Positions 33,483 through 42,301 of a DNA stretch of 64,000 nt are shown piece after piece. The stretch lies in NCBI RefSeq assembly GCF_002295115.1, contig NZ_NSFV01000008.1:124001-188000 (forward strand), read 5' to 3'. How positions within the stretch are numbered: position 1 is the first letter of the stretch; the number at the start of each line of letters is the position of its first letter. Source of the DNA: Mesorhizobium sp. WSM4311 (GTDB lineage: Bacteria > Pseudomonadota > Alphaproteobacteria > Rhizobiales > Rhizobiaceae). A model generated the notes under the pieces. That model did no database searches and had not been told where the DNA came from. It saw only the letters and a program-made list of their open reading frames with translations. The position numbers and the translations under genes are program-made.

Positions 33483-33494
33483 GCGCAAGCCCGA

Positions 33495-34061
33495 TTAGTT
33501 CTTCTTTTTGTTCAGGAACGTCCAGGGCGAGTTCACCGGCAGGGTGACGGCATCAGGCACGGTGTCGACCCCAACCACCTCTGCTCTGTGCACGCTATAG
33601 CCCGACTGGATGACGCTGACGCCATCCAGAATGAACAGCTGGCTTTTCTCCATGTCCGGCTTCAGGGCGCCGGTGACGGCGACCGACTGGTAGGCTTGCG
33701 ACATCTTGTAGGGATGGGCTGGCGTCACCAGCACGATCTGATTGGCTGGTGGCGTCGGCATGTGGCTGCACGCGCCGGTCCATGGCACCAGCAGGAACTG
33801 ATAGACGAGGTCGCCATCGCGATCGACCGGCAACGCGTAGCCGGCTAATTGTACCGTCTTGTCCTGCAAGCCGAGCGACAGCGTCTCACCATGATCGGGT
33901 AGTTTAGCCGCAATCATCGGCAGGCCGGCGTCTTCCGCGACGGCCTGGCTCGCCGGGCGCAAATCCTTCCAAAAGATGTGCATGGTTTCGGCCGAAGCGC
34001 CGGCAGCCCAGAGGGACAGCGCGGTCGCCAGAGCCAGGATTGATTTGAGATGAATGCTCAT
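33495..34061 (-). CDS. Exported DUF3299-family protein
   Basis: A 188-residue exported protein: signal peptide MSIHLKSILALATALSLWAAGASA, then a domain with VQLAGYALPVDRDGDLVYQFLLVP and GACSHMPTPPANQIVLV, the pattern of DUF3299, often found near lipoprotein-type ABC exporters. The ATG at 34061 is chosen for the signal peptide, with a longer upstream frame rejected. Function unknown. Confidence 0.82.
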   Translation of the reverse strand: MSIHLKSILALATALSLWAAGASAETMHIFWKDLRPASQAVAEDAGLPMIAAKLPDHGETLSLGLQDKTVQLAGYALPVDRDGDLVYQFLLVPWTGACSHMPTPPANQIVLVTPAHPYKMSQAYQSVAVTGALKPDMEKSQLFILDGVSVIQSGYSVHRAEVVGVDTVPDAVTLPVNSPWTFLNKKKN

Positions 34062-34105
34062 GCCGCTTCCTTTGCGGCCAAGTAAAGACGCCGCGGCCAA
34101 TGACG

Positions 34106-34684
34106 TCAATGCGCGAGCCGCATCACATGTCGGCGAGAACCAGCCATGCCGACTTCACGGAAGCCGCGCGACGCGAACATGTCGCGAAAGCCCATGAAAC
34201 GGTAGCTCGGCGACGCCTCCGCCACGGGATAGGCCTCGATGATGCGCGCGCCCTTGGCGAAAGCATGATCGATGGCTGCATCAAGCAAGGCCGAAGCTAG
34301 GCCGCCGCCGCGCAAGGCCCTCGGCACATAGAAGCAGGCGATCGACCATACGCCCGTCTCGCTGTCGTCCTGCCGCCTTGAAAGCCTGCGATAGGTCTCG
34401 CGCGGAGCGACCGAACACCAGGCAATGGTGTTGCCGTCGATCTCGGCGAGGATGCCGACCGGGGTGCCGGCATCGATGAGCGCCATCATCTGACGCTTCT
34501 TTTCATCGTTCTTGATGTGCTCGCGGTCAGAGTTCCGCCAGGCCATGCACCAGCAATATTTTGGCGCACCCGGCTGCTCGAACAGGGTCTCAAAGCTGCC
34601 GCGTGTTGCCGGCGTCACCTCGGTGAAGCGGATGTTGGCGAGGTCAAACGTTTCTGCCGGCGAGGCGTTCGAGCGTTTTGGCAT
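34106..34684 (-). CDS. GNAT-family N-acetyltransferase
   Basis: A 192-residue acetyltransferase with a central GNAT core: VGILAEIDGNTIAWCSVAPR, SIACFYVPRALRGGGLASALLDAAIDHA (acetyl-CoA loop) and YRFMGFRDMFASRGF. Its ATG lies inside the last 41 bases of the adjacent alkD region, in another frame; no later start is available before the conserved part. Substrate unknown. Confidence 0.85.
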   Translation of the reverse strand: MPKRSNASPAETFDLANIRFTEVTPATRGSFETLFEQPGAPKYCWCMAWRNSDREHIKNDEKKRQMMALIDAGTPVGILAEIDGNTIAWCSVAPRETYRRLSRRQDDSETGVWSIACFYVPRALRGGGLASALLDAAIDHAFAKGARIIEAYPVAEASPSYRFMGFRDMFASRGFREVGMAGSRRHVMRLAH

Positions 34685-35347
34685 CCGACAGTTCCTTCAC
34701 GGCATCCTTGCCGATCCAGCGCGCGGTCTTGTCTGGGGAGTCGGCGAGTTTCTGTGCCAGGGTCAGGGCAGGGGCGTGCAGGCTCATCGATCGCTGCCGA
34801 TCTGCCGCAGCGCCCAGTTGACGGCTTTCCTGACGAAGTTGCGCTGATCGCCGGCATGGACTTCGATCAAGGGCAGATAGGACAGGAAAGTCGCGTCCGG
34901 CTCCTCTTTCAAATGCACGGCCGCCCATGCCAACATGGCAAAGGCCGTGCGGCGGACGAATTCGCGCTCGTCGACCGCAAACTCCTCGATCAGCGTGCGC
35001 CAGAACGGCGTATCGACGAACAGGTCGGAGACGGTATCGACGACTTCCCAGGAATCGAAATCGTCGGCCCAGCTACGGCATTCCTCAATGGTGATCTTCT
35101 TCGGTTCGCCGGTGAAAGCCGCCAGCATCCGCGCTTCGCGAATGCCGCTGGTCCACAGCGCCAGGGATCGTTCGTGGTTGCGCTTCAGCTTGCGCGCCAA
35201 GGGCCGCAAATCCGTGTTGCCGACACCGAGCGCGGTCGCGATGTTGATGCCGAACCGCGCCATGCCAGCGCGGTTTTCCTCGGTGCCGATCGAGCGCAGA
35301 TGCGCGACGATGTCCAGCGCGGTCCAGCCTGGAGCGGGCAGGGACAT
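34644..35347 (-). pseudogene. alkD: DNA alkylation repair protein (AlkD-like), split by a frameshift
   Basis: The first frame (35347 to 34784) gives 187 residues of HEAT-like repeats typical of AlkD: IAHLRSIGTEENRAGMARFG-type start, ITIEECRSWADDFDSWEVVD, WAAVHLKEEPDATFLSYLPLIE and FVRKAVNWALRQIG, then stops. The expected C-terminus, SLHAPALTLAQKLADSPDKT with ARWIGKDAVKELSDAKTLERL, continues at once in a neighbouring frame to 34644. Together about 234 residues, the normal AlkD length. A small indel near 34785-34795, or a sequencing error, is the simplest reading. AlkD removes alkylated bases such as 7-methylguanine. Confidence 0.75.
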
Positions 35348-35353
35348 GATCGC

Positions 35354-36223
35354 CTACTTCTCCAGGCGCGCCAGCAGCGAGGAGGTGTCCCAGCGCTTGC
35401 CACCCATGGCCTGCACATCCTTGTAGAACTGGTCGACAAGCGCGGTCACCGGCAGCTTGGCGCCGTTGCGGTCGGCCTCCGCCAGGCAGATGCCAAGATC
35501 CTTGCGCATCCAGTCGACGGCAAAGCCGAAATCATACTTGCCGGCACTCATTGTCTTGTGGCGGTTTTCCATCTGCCAGGAACCGGCGGCTCCCTTGGAA
35601 ATCACCTCGATCACCTTCTCGATATCGAGCCCGGCCTTCTTGCCGAAATGGATACCTTCCGACAGTCCCTGCACGAGCCCGGCGATGCAGATCTGGTTGA
35701 TCATCTTGGTGAGCTGGCCGGCGCCAGCCGAGCCCATCAGCCCGACCATGCGGGCAAAAGCGTCGATAACGGGCCTCGCTCTGTCGAAGGCAGCCTGATC
35801 GCCGCCGACCATGACGGTCAGCACGCCGTTCTCGGCGCCGGCCTGGCCACCGGAGACCGGCGCGTCGAGAAATGAAAATCCACCTGCCTCCGCTGCTGCC
35901 GCCAGTTCGCGCGCGACTTCCGCCGAAGCCGTGGTGTTGTCGATGAAGACCGAGCCTTTCTTCATCGATTTGAAGGCGCCTTCGGGACCTGTCGTCACCG
36001 AGCGCAGATCGTCGTCATTGCCGACGCAGGAAAAGACGAAGTCCTTGTCCTTGGCTGCCTCTGCCGGCGTCACTGCAAGGCCGCCGCCATGCTGGCCGAC
36101 CCATTGCTCGGCCTTGGCCTTGGTGCGGTTGTAGACGGTGATGTCGTGACCACCCTTGTTCTTCAAGTGGCCGGCCATGGGATAGCCCATCACGCCAAGA
36201 CCGAGAAATGCCACAGATGCCAT
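35354..36223 (-). CDS. 3-hydroxyisobutyrate dehydrogenase-like NAD(P)-dependent oxidoreductase
   Basis: A 289-residue beta-hydroxyacid dehydrogenase: nucleotide-binding FLGLGVMGYPMAGHL, substrate motif FLDAPVSGGQAGAENGVLTVM, and catalytic Lys region GAGQLTKMINQICIAG. Full family length. It ends six bases before the alkD start on the same strand, so the two are likely co-transcribed. The exact substrate (3-hydroxyisobutyrate, tartronate semialdehyde or another) cannot be told. Confidence 0.9.
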   Translation of the reverse strand: MASVAFLGLGVMGYPMAGHLKNKGGHDITVYNRTKAKAEQWVGQHGGGLAVTPAEAAKDKDFVFSCVGNDDDLRSVTTGPEGAFKSMKKGSVFIDNTTASAEVARELAAAAEAGGFSFLDAPVSGGQAGAENGVLTVMVGGDQAAFDRARPVIDAFARMVGLMGSAGAGQLTKMINQICIAGLVQGLSEGIHFGKKAGLDIEKVIEVISKGAAGSWQMENRHKTMSAGKYDFGFAVDWMRKDLGICLAEADRNGAKLPVTALVDQFYKDVQAMGGKRWDTSSLLARLEK

Positions 36224-36264
36224 GAACTTGCCCTTCAGACGGAAACGAAATTGCTGCGGAAGCT

Positions 36265-36370
36265 CTAGAGCAATTCCAGGAAAAGTGTGAAGCGGTTTTC
36301 CCTCCGGAATTGCATCAAAACAAAGAGATAGAGCGGTTCGGCGTTTCTGCGAAACGGTGAACCGTTCTAG
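36265..36370. repeat. 106-bp two-hairpin intergenic repeat, copy 2
   Basis: Second copy of the element at 27296-27400, beginning CTAGAGCAATTCCAGG and ending GTTCTAG. The first hairpin pairs GCAATTCC with GGAATTGC, and the second pairs GCGGTTC and CGTTTC with GAAACG and GAACCG around TGC. The CTAGA and TCTAG ends are complementary, so the whole unit is bounded by a short dyad. Confidence 0.75.
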
Positions 36371-36436
36371 GCCCTGCGCTCAATTCGTCAAGACGCCTGC
36401 GGACTGATCGACTGGTGCAGGCAATATGGAAATCCG

Positions 36437-37258
36437 TCAACGCTTCAGGTGGATGGTGATCCGGCGCTCGATCCATTCGATCGCATGGCGCAACAACTCG
36501 ACCATCACCAGGTACACCAGGGCGACCCAGATATAGGCCTGGATGTCGAAGGAATTGGCAAAGGCGAGTTTTGCATTACCCATCAGGTCGTACACGGTGA
36601 TGATGGCGACGATGGCGGACGCCTTGACCATCAGGATCAGCTCATTGCCGTAGGGCCGCAAGGCGACGATCAGAGCTTGCGGCAGGATGATCTTGCGCAG
36701 CGTCTGCAATTTGTGCAGGCCGAGGGAGGCGGCGCCTTCCCATTGGCCCCTGGGCACGCTTTCGACGGCGCCGCGCAGGATTTCGGCCTGGTAGGCAGCG
36801 GTGTTGAGCGCAAAGGCGAAGACGCCGCAGTTGAAGGCGTCCTTGAAGAAATCCCAAAGCCCGATCATCTGGAGTTCCGGCCTGAACGACCCCAGCCCGT
36901 AATAGACCAGGAACGTCTGAACCAGCAGCGGCGTGCCCCGGAAAAAATAGACGTAACAGTAGGCAAGACCGGACAGGATCCGGTTCCTGGACATACGCCC
37001 GTAAGCAACCGGCATCGACAGGACGGCGCCAAGCACCATCGAAATGGCGACCAGCGACAAGGTAACGCCCAGCCCGCTCAGATAGGCCGGCGCATATTTG
37101 GCGAAGAAGGCCGGGTTCCAGGCAAAAAACAGATAGCCGACGATGCCGAGGCCAAAGGCGATCCACAGGCAGACCAGCGCGTAGCCGACGATGCGCGGTC
37201 GCGGCCAGCCGCGGGTCCGCGGTGGCGGCCGCTCGACCATGGCGGCTGTGGCGCTCAT
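36437..37258 (-). CDS. Polar amino-acid ABC transporter permease (HisM/GlnP family)
   Basis: A 273-residue permease with a basic N-terminus and about five to six membrane helices. The HisM/GlnP-type EAA loop is clear: GAVESVPRGQWEGAASLGLHK, then ILPQALIVALRPYGNELILM. The TMD-start motif YLSGLGVTLSLVAISMVLG is typical. It overlaps the upstream permease by four bases. No ATP-binding gene is in the cluster as seen. Confidence 0.93.
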   Translation of the reverse strand: MSATAAMVERPPPRTRGWPRPRIVGYALVCLWIAFGLGIVGYLFFAWNPAFFAKYAPAYLSGLGVTLSLVAISMVLGAVLSMPVAYGRMSRNRILSGLAYCYVYFFRGTPLLVQTFLVYYGLGSFRPELQMIGLWDFFKDAFNCGVFAFALNTAAYQAEILRGAVESVPRGQWEGAASLGLHKLQTLRKIILPQALIVALRPYGNELILMVKASAIVAIITVYDLMGNAKLAFANSFDIQAYIWVALVYLVMVELLRHAIEWIERRITIHLKR

Positions 37259-37974
37259 CGTTGTGCCTCCCGTTTGCCAAGCGAGCGCAAAATGGCGCTG
37301 GTGGCGAAGGATGACACGACGGCCAGACCCAGAAAGACTAGAGCCGCAATGCTGTAAAACAGGAACGAATGCTTGGTGACGCGAGCCGCCACACCGGCGT
37401 TGCGCAGCGTCTCGGCAAGACCGACGACCGAAACCAGCGACGTGTCCTTGAGAAGGCTAAGCCAGCAATTCTCGAGACCGGGGAAGGCAATGCGCAGCAG
37501 CTGCGGCAGGATCACCAAGCGCATTGTCTGCCATCTGGACAAACCAATGGAATAGCCACCCTCATACTGCCCCTTCGGGATGGCGCGGAAGGCCGAGAGG
37601 AAAACCTCGCTGGCATAGGACGAGAAGATCAGCGAGAGCACGATCATGCCGGCCACGAAACTGTTGACGTCGATGGTCGCTTCGGGGCGAAAATACCGGA
37701 TGAGATGTTGCAGCAGGATCGGCATGCCGAAGAAGAACAGGAAAAGCGTCACCAGTTCCGGCAGGCCGCGAAAGACCGTGGTGTAGATATTGGCGGCGAG
37801 GCGCAGCGACGGCTCCTCGGATTGCTTGCCCAGCGCAATGAAAAAACCGATCGTCAACCCAATGGGGAGCGTCGCCAGCGCAAGCAGAACCGTTACAATG
37901 ACGCCATAGGCAATGTCGTCACTCCAGCCATCAGGTCCCCAACTGAGAAGTGTCCATATGCTTTGGGCTGGCAT
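37255..37974 (-). CDS. Polar amino-acid ABC transporter permease (HisQ/GlnP family)
   Basis: A 239-residue permease paired with the one downstream. The EAA loop appears as SAFRAIPKGQYEGGYSIGLSR followed by ILPQLLRIAFPGLENCWL, and TVFRGLPELVTLFLFFFGMP is the usual segment of this family. It lies between the binding-protein gene and the second permease, consistent with a single heteromeric importer. Confidence 0.93.
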   Translation of the reverse strand: MPAQSIWTLLSWGPDGWSDDIAYGVIVTVLLALATLPIGLTIGFFIALGKQSEEPSLRLAANIYTTVFRGLPELVTLFLFFFGMPILLQHLIRYFRPEATIDVNSFVAGMIVLSLIFSSYASEVFLSAFRAIPKGQYEGGYSIGLSRWQTMRLVILPQLLRIAFPGLENCWLSLLKDTSLVSVVGLAETLRNAGVAARVTKHSFLFYSIAALVFLGLAVVSSFATSAILRSLGKREAQR

Positions 37975-38014
37975 TGACAGGTGTTATCCCCACGACGTTC
38001 CCAGGATGAATAGA

Positions 38015-38043
38015 AAGACGGCGGGGAATTTCCCCGCCGTCTT
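38015..38043 (-). terminator. Strong hairpin between binding-protein and permease genes
   Basis: A perfect 13-bp stem (AAGACGGCGGGGA and its complement) with a three-base loop lies 11 bases after the binding-protein stop. There is no U-run on the transcribed strand, so it is more likely an mRNA-stabilising or attenuating hairpin than a full terminator. Such a placement lets the binding protein be made in excess of the permeases. Confidence 0.7.
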
Positions 38044-38054
38044 GATCCTGTCTA

Positions 38055-38840
38055 TCAGGACTCGGCGCCGAAGACGTCGAACTTGAAGTACTTGTCGTTG
38101 ATTTCCTTGTATTTTCCATTGGCGCGGATGGCGTCGATGGCCTCATTGAGCTTGTTGACCAAATCGGTCTCGCCCTTGCGCACGGCAATGCCGGCGCCCG
38201 GTCCGAAGATCTCGACCGGCTGCGGCGAGGGCTGGCCGAGAATCTTGCAGCAGGCACCATCTGGCGTGTCCAGCCATTGCTGCAGCACCACGATATCGTC
38301 CTCGATGGCGTCGAGGCGGCCGTTGGCCAGATCTGCCTGCTCCTCGGGGCTGCTCGGATAACCCTTCACAGTGCTGTCGGTGTAGGTCTTCGAGGCATAG
38401 TTGAAATGGGTGGTCGTCGTGGCGACGCCGATGGTCTTGCCGGCGAGATCTTCCTTGGTCACACCCTTCAGCGTGCTGTCTTTCGGCACTGCGAGAGCCG
38501 AGGGGGTGTTGTAGTATTTGTGGGTGAAGTCGACCTTCTCCTTGCGCTCCGGCGTGATCGACATCGAGGCGACGATAGCGTCGAACTTGCCGGCCTGAAG
38601 TGCCGGGATGATGCCGTCCCAATCCTGGGCGACGAAGGTGCACTTGACCTTCATCTGATCGCAAAGCGCCTGGGCGATGTCGATGTCGAAGCCGACGAGC
38701 TTGCCGTCGGAGGTGAGGTTGTTGAACGGGGGATAGGCGCCTTCGGTGCCGATCCGCAGGGTCTTTTCCTGGGCCTGGGCTACGCCGAGCGTCAGCAGCG
38801 CAGCCGATGCGGCGAGCGCGATACGCAGTGCAATACGCAT
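38055..38840 (-). CDS. Amino-acid ABC transporter periplasmic binding protein (HisJ/ArgT-like)
   Basis: A 261-residue binding protein: signal peptide MRIALRIALAASAALLTLGVAQA, then KTLRIGTEGAYPPFNNLTSDGKLVGFDIDIA and ASMSITPERKEKVDFT, the hallmarks of SBP family 3 for Lys/Arg/His/ornithine or octopine-like ligands. It leads the operon with the two permeases. The start at 38840 follows a GAGAGGA ribosome site and begins the signal peptide. Confidence 0.94.
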   Translation of the reverse strand: MRIALRIALAASAALLTLGVAQAQEKTLRIGTEGAYPPFNNLTSDGKLVGFDIDIAQALCDQMKVKCTFVAQDWDGIIPALQAGKFDAIVASMSITPERKEKVDFTHKYYNTPSALAVPKDSTLKGVTKEDLAGKTIGVATTTTHFNYASKTYTDSTVKGYPSSPEEQADLANGRLDAIEDDIVVLQQWLDTPDGACCKILGQPSPQPVEIFGPGAGIAVRKGETDLVNKLNEAIDAIRANGKYKEINDKYFKFDVFGAES

Positions 38841-38889
38841 GATAGTCCTCTCTTTATGGTCCCGGCCGTCGTTCCGAAACGGCTCTATG

Positions 38890-38910
38890 GGGCGGTGCTT
38901 TTGACCGCCC
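38890..38910. other. Hairpin between mobB and the amino-acid transporter operon
   Basis: GGGCGGT and ACCGCCC form a 7-bp stem with a seven-base loop, about 80 bases after the mobB stop on the minus strand, and 50 bases upstream of the binding-protein gene. No U-run follows. It could end the mob transcript or lie in the leader of the transporter mRNA. Confidence 0.35.
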
Positions 38911-38986
38911 GCTGAGGCGATACTCCCACTCTTTCCAAGAAAAAAGCAACTGCAAAACCACCGAAATCGGCAATGGGGTTCTGCCG

Positions 38987-39502
38987 TTACGTTACATCCC
39001 AAGCAACGAGGCCGGTGATGCGCTCGATGAAGTCGACTATCGATTTTACGTCGTCGAGGTCGAATACCGGCAGGCTCTCGTCCGTGACGGCGAAATCGGC
39101 GGCGATGGCGACAATATTGGGATCGCCTGCCGAAAGCGGCGCCCGGTCCCTCGCTTCCAGGCGCCGCGTTTCGATCTTGCGGTGTGATTCGCGCTTGTAG
39201 CCTTCGACCAGCACGATGTCGCATGGGGCGAGTCGCGAGAGGATGCTCTCCAGTGGCGGCTCATCCTCGCCACGCAATTCATGCATCAGCGCCCAGCGGT
39301 TGCCCGACACGATCGCGACCTCGGTGGCGCCGGCCTGCCGATGGCGGAAGCTGTCGGCGCCCGGCTTGTCGATGTCGAAATCATGATGGGCGTGTTTGAC
39401 CGTCGAGACCTTCCAGCCGCGCCGCACAAGCTCAGCGACCAGCTTTTCTGTGAGGGTGGTCTTGCCGGAGTTTTTCCAGCCGGTGATGCCGAAGACGTTC
39501 AT
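38987..39502 (-). CDS. mobB: Molybdopterin-guanine dinucleotide biosynthesis protein B
   Basis: A 171-residue P-loop GTPase: MNVFGITGWKNSGKTTLTEKL contains the Walker A GWKNSGKT, then KHAHHDFDIDKPGADSFRHR and VLVEGYKRESHRKIE. It assists MobA in making the bis-MGD form of the molybdenum cofactor. The start overlaps the end of mobA by four bases. Confidence 0.95.
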   Translation of the reverse strand: MNVFGITGWKNSGKTTLTEKLVAELVRRGWKVSTVKHAHHDFDIDKPGADSFRHRQAGATEVAIVSGNRWALMHELRGEDEPPLESILSRLAPCDIVLVEGYKRESHRKIETRRLEARDRAPLSAGDPNIVAIAADFAVTDESLPVFDLDDVKSIVDFIERITGLVAWDVT

Positions 39503-40131
39503 GATGTCATGCTCTGCAACAGGCGCCCGGCCTGGGCAAGATCGTCCGGCACATTGATGTTGAAGAAAGGATCGAGCGGCCGGCCAGCGAATTGCACGAC
39601 CTGGAATTCCACCTCGACATGGCCATGTCGCTCGATGAAGGCCGAAACGCGCCTGTTGTCCTCATCGACCAGGAAATGCCGCAAGGCGTCGCGACAGTCC
39701 GTCGGCCACAGCGCGAAGGTCGGGTGGAGCCGGCCGGCCGAGGAGGCGACGGCAATTGAACCTGGATGTTCGCCGGCTGCCGCCGCCAGACGCGCGACGA
39801 GGTCTAGCGGCAGGAAAGGCGTGTCGCCGGCGGCGGTGACGACCGCTTTGCAAGGTGTGCCAGCGGCCGCCCATTCGAGGCCGGACAGAATGCCGGCAAG
39901 CGGCCCGGCAAAGCCTTCGACGGTGTCGGCAAGCACCGGCAGTCCGAAACGGGAAAAGCGTTCGGGATCGCCATTGGCGCTCAGCGCCAGGGTTTCGATC
40001 TGCGGGCCAAGGCGCGACAGGACCTGCTCAAGCACGCTGCCGCCGCCGAGCGGCAACAGGCTCTTGTCGCCGCCTCCCATCCGCCTTGACTGGCCACCGG
40101 CCAGAACGATCCCTGCAATATCTCGCCTCAT
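39499..40131 (-). CDS. mobA: Molybdenum cofactor guanylyltransferase
   Basis: A 210-residue nucleotidyltransferase: GIVLAGGQSRRMGGGDKSLLPLGG is the GTP-binding loop, with VVTAAGDTPFLPLDLVARL and the C-terminal NINVPDDLAQAGRL. It transfers GMP to molybdopterin. Co-transcribed with mobB; moaA lies 2 kb away on the same strand. Confidence 0.95.
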   Translation of the reverse strand: MRRDIAGIVLAGGQSRRMGGGDKSLLPLGGGSVLEQVLSRLGPQIETLALSANGDPERFSRFGLPVLADTVEGFAGPLAGILSGLEWAAAGTPCKAVVTAAGDTPFLPLDLVARLAAAAGEHPGSIAVASSAGRLHPTFALWPTDCRDALRHFLVDEDNRRVSAFIERHGHVEVEFQVVQFAGRPLDPFFNINVPDDLAQAGRLLQSMTS

Positions 40132-40174
40132 GCATCGAGCCTGTACGCCAGCCGCCGGAAATCACAAGACCCGG

Positions 40175-41122
40175 CTAGATTCCATCCGGCGCCATGGCCG
40201 GCCCGGTGGTTTCGGCGACGATCCTTCGCCGACCGACCACGCGCTCGCGATAGAGCGCGTAGAGACCCGAACCGACGACGATTGTCGCGCCGACGATCAT
40301 CGGCATGTCCGGAATGTCGCCGAAGACGATCAAGCCAAGCAGGATGGACCAGAGGAGCGCTGTGTAGCGGAACGGCGCGATGAAGGAGATCTCGCCCGAG
40401 CGCATCGCCATGATGATGAATTGATAACCGATGAGCACCAGCACCGCGGCCAGCGCCAGCAGCGCCGTGCTTTTGCCGGTCATGGGCGTCCAGCCACCCA
40501 TCGGCGACAACAGCACCACGCCGACGCCGGTCATTGCCAGCGCGGTCGCGGTCGAGACGAGCATGGTCGGTATGGTTTGGGGGATGCGCTTGGTGGCGAG
40601 GTCGCGCACGGTGCAGCAGGCGACGCTGGCCAGCGCCCAAAGGGAATAGATGCTGAAGCCATCAAAGCCGGGCCGCACGATGACCAGTACGCCGGCAAAA
40701 CCGACTGCGATTGCCAGCCAGCGTCGCCAGCCGACCGCTTCGCCGAAAAACAGCGCGGCACCCATCGTCACCGCCAGCGGCAGCGCCTGAAGAACGGCCG
40801 AGACACTGCCGATCGGCAAATGGGCAAGCGCCACCAGGAACGACACGGTGGCGCCAGCTTCGCCCAGCACGCGGATTGCCACCAGCGGCTGCAGCATCAG
40901 GCGCGGCCGCAAAAGCGCGCCGCGTTGCCAGGCCAGCAGGCCGACGAAGAGCGAGGCAAAGGCTCCTCTGATCAGCATGACCTGCGCCATGTTCATCGAT
41001 TGCGAAGAGTATTTGGTGATGGCGTCGTTGAGCGTGAAGCCAACCATCGCCACCATCATGAACAACGCGCCGCGAAGATTTGGGGAAAGAGGCAAGACAT
41101 CCACCGGTTGCTTGGGAAGCAA
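40175..41122 (-). CDS. EamA-family (DMT) transporter
   Basis: A 315-residue membrane protein with ten hydrophobic segments in two EamA repeats (GALFMMVAMVGFTLNDAITKY at the start of the first; ALLALAAVLVLIGYQFIIMA in the second). Members export amino acids, nucleobases or other metabolites; the substrate is unknown. It lies just upstream of mobA on the same strand. Confidence 0.9.
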   Translation of the reverse strand: MLPKQPVDVLPLSPNLRGALFMMVAMVGFTLNDAITKYSSQSMNMAQVMLIRGAFASLFVGLLAWQRGALLRPRLMLQPLVAIRVLGEAGATVSFLVALAHLPIGSVSAVLQALPLAVTMGAALFFGEAVGWRRWLAIAVGFAGVLVIVRPGFDGFSIYSLWALASVACCTVRDLATKRIPQTIPTMLVSTATALAMTGVGVVLLSPMGGWTPMTGKSTALLALAAVLVLIGYQFIIMAMRSGEISFIAPFRYTALLWSILLGLIVFGDIPDMPMIVGATIVVGSGLYALYRERVVGRRRIVAETTGPAMAPDGI

Positions 41123-41230
41123 GCCTGTAACAGCCCGCCACGAAACAGCAATGGCAAAGGGCTGGGCCAGGACCGGGCATTCGTCATCGCCGGCGTGAAA
41201 TCACGTCCTCAATTCGGCGCGGATCTGGTC

Positions 41231-41250
41231 GGGAGGCGGCTTCGCCTCCC
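41231..41250 (-). terminator. Hairpin after a small exported-protein gene
   Basis: GGGAGGCG and CGCCTCCC form a perfect 8-bp stem with a four-base loop, 22 bases beyond the stop of the gene at 41273-41632. No clear U-run follows, so it may be a weak terminator or a 3' stabiliser. Confidence 0.45.
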
Positions 41251-41272
41251 GGAACGTACCGGCTGCCGATGT

Positions 41273-41632
41273 CTATTGCTTCGGCGTCAGCACTTCGGTG
41301 CCGTTGCCTTCCTTGCCGGCGATGGTCCACAGGCCATGCAGCGACCCGTCATCCTCGACCTTGTAGACGACGAGGCCGATGTCCTTGCCCATGACATAGC
41401 CGGCGGAGAATGCATCGTCGTTGCGCATGCAGATGCCATCGGACGAAGAACCGCCAGTCTCCCAGTGGATCGCGCAAGTCGTCCCGCTGGTCAGCGTGAT
41501 GGTGGCTTCGCCATCATATTTCGATCCGTCGAAATTGGTGCCGGCGACGGTATAGGTTCCACCGATCGACTGCGCCGCCGCGGGCACGGCCGCAAGGCCG
41601 AGCAATGCAAGAGAAAGAATGAGTTTGCGCAT
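41273..41632 (-). CDS. Small exported protein of unknown function
   Basis: A 119-residue protein: signal peptide MRKLILSLALLGLAAVPAAA, then a short beta-rich domain with GTYTVAGTNFDGSKYDGEATI and TTCAIHWETGGSSSDGICM, where two Cys may pair, and LHGLWTIAGKEGNGTEVL at the end. Similar proteins (fold of lipocalin-like sheet) are common in rhizobia, but no function is known to me. Confidence 0.78.
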   Translation of the reverse strand: MRKLILSLALLGLAAVPAAAQSIGGTYTVAGTNFDGSKYDGEATITLTSGTTCAIHWETGGSSSDGICMRNDDAFSAGYVMGKDIGLVVYKVEDDGSLHGLWTIAGKEGNGTEVLTPKQ

Positions 41633-41751
41633 GACGTTTCCCCCTATCAGCGAAAAGCCGCTTTCAGGGGAAGGCTAGGCCGGAACAATGTGGCCGTAAA
41701 TCCGGCGGCGGTTCGCGGACAAGACTTTTTCTGGGGTGTGATCCGAAATAC

Positions 41752-42246
41752 TCACTGTCCCTTCAGACTGCCGGCAATCGCGCCGACCAGCGGGTCGTAT
41801 TTCGACTTCAGGGCTGGCGGGTAATCGATCCAGACCGTGCGGATGACGCCATCTCTGCCGAACAGGCGCCGCTCATAAAAGATCTTTCCATCCTTCATGC
41901 CCGACAGCACCGCCCAGTTCTTGCCGGTCTTGCTGTAGGTAACGGTGTAGTCAGGTTCCTTGCTTGCCTTTTCATCGGCGACAAAGCCTTTCGGCGTGTC
42001 GTCATCGACGTTGAGGATGCCGGAGCAGGTCAGGCTGGCGCCATCCGCGCTCAGCCAAACCTGTCCGTCGCCATTTTCCGGCTCGGGCTGGCGATCGGTG
42101 AATATCTCATCGGGAAAGGTGCAGACGGTGCCGAAACGCGCGTTCGCATAGGTGAAGGGCTTGGCGTTTGCACTTGTTGTGACGGGCGTCGCCAAGAACA
42201 GAACAGTGGTCAGCGACGACAAGCCTATACGATAAAGACGCAGCAC
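41752..42246 (-). CDS. Exported protein of unknown function
   Basis: A 164-residue exported protein: signal sequence RLYRIGLSSLTTVLFLATPVTTSANA, then ARFGTVCTFPDEIFTDRQPE, a pair of Cys and a C-terminal part ending DPLVGAIAGSLKG. The GTG at 42246 is chosen because AAGGGGG stands just before it and it opens the signal peptide; a longer frame starts at 42288. The family is common in rhizobia but unnamed. Confidence 0.72.
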   Translation of the reverse strand: MLRLYRIGLSSLTTVLFLATPVTTSANAKPFTYANARFGTVCTFPDEIFTDRQPEPENGDGQVWLSADGASLTCSGILNVDDDTPKGFVADEKASKEPDYTVTYSKTGKNWAVLSGMKDGKIFYERRLFGRDGVIRTVWIDYPPALKSKYDPLVGAIAGSLKGQ

Positions 42247-42301
42247 GATGCCCCCTTGGCCTTGTGACCAAAGATAGTCTTGCACCAAATCGGAGAAAAA
42301 A

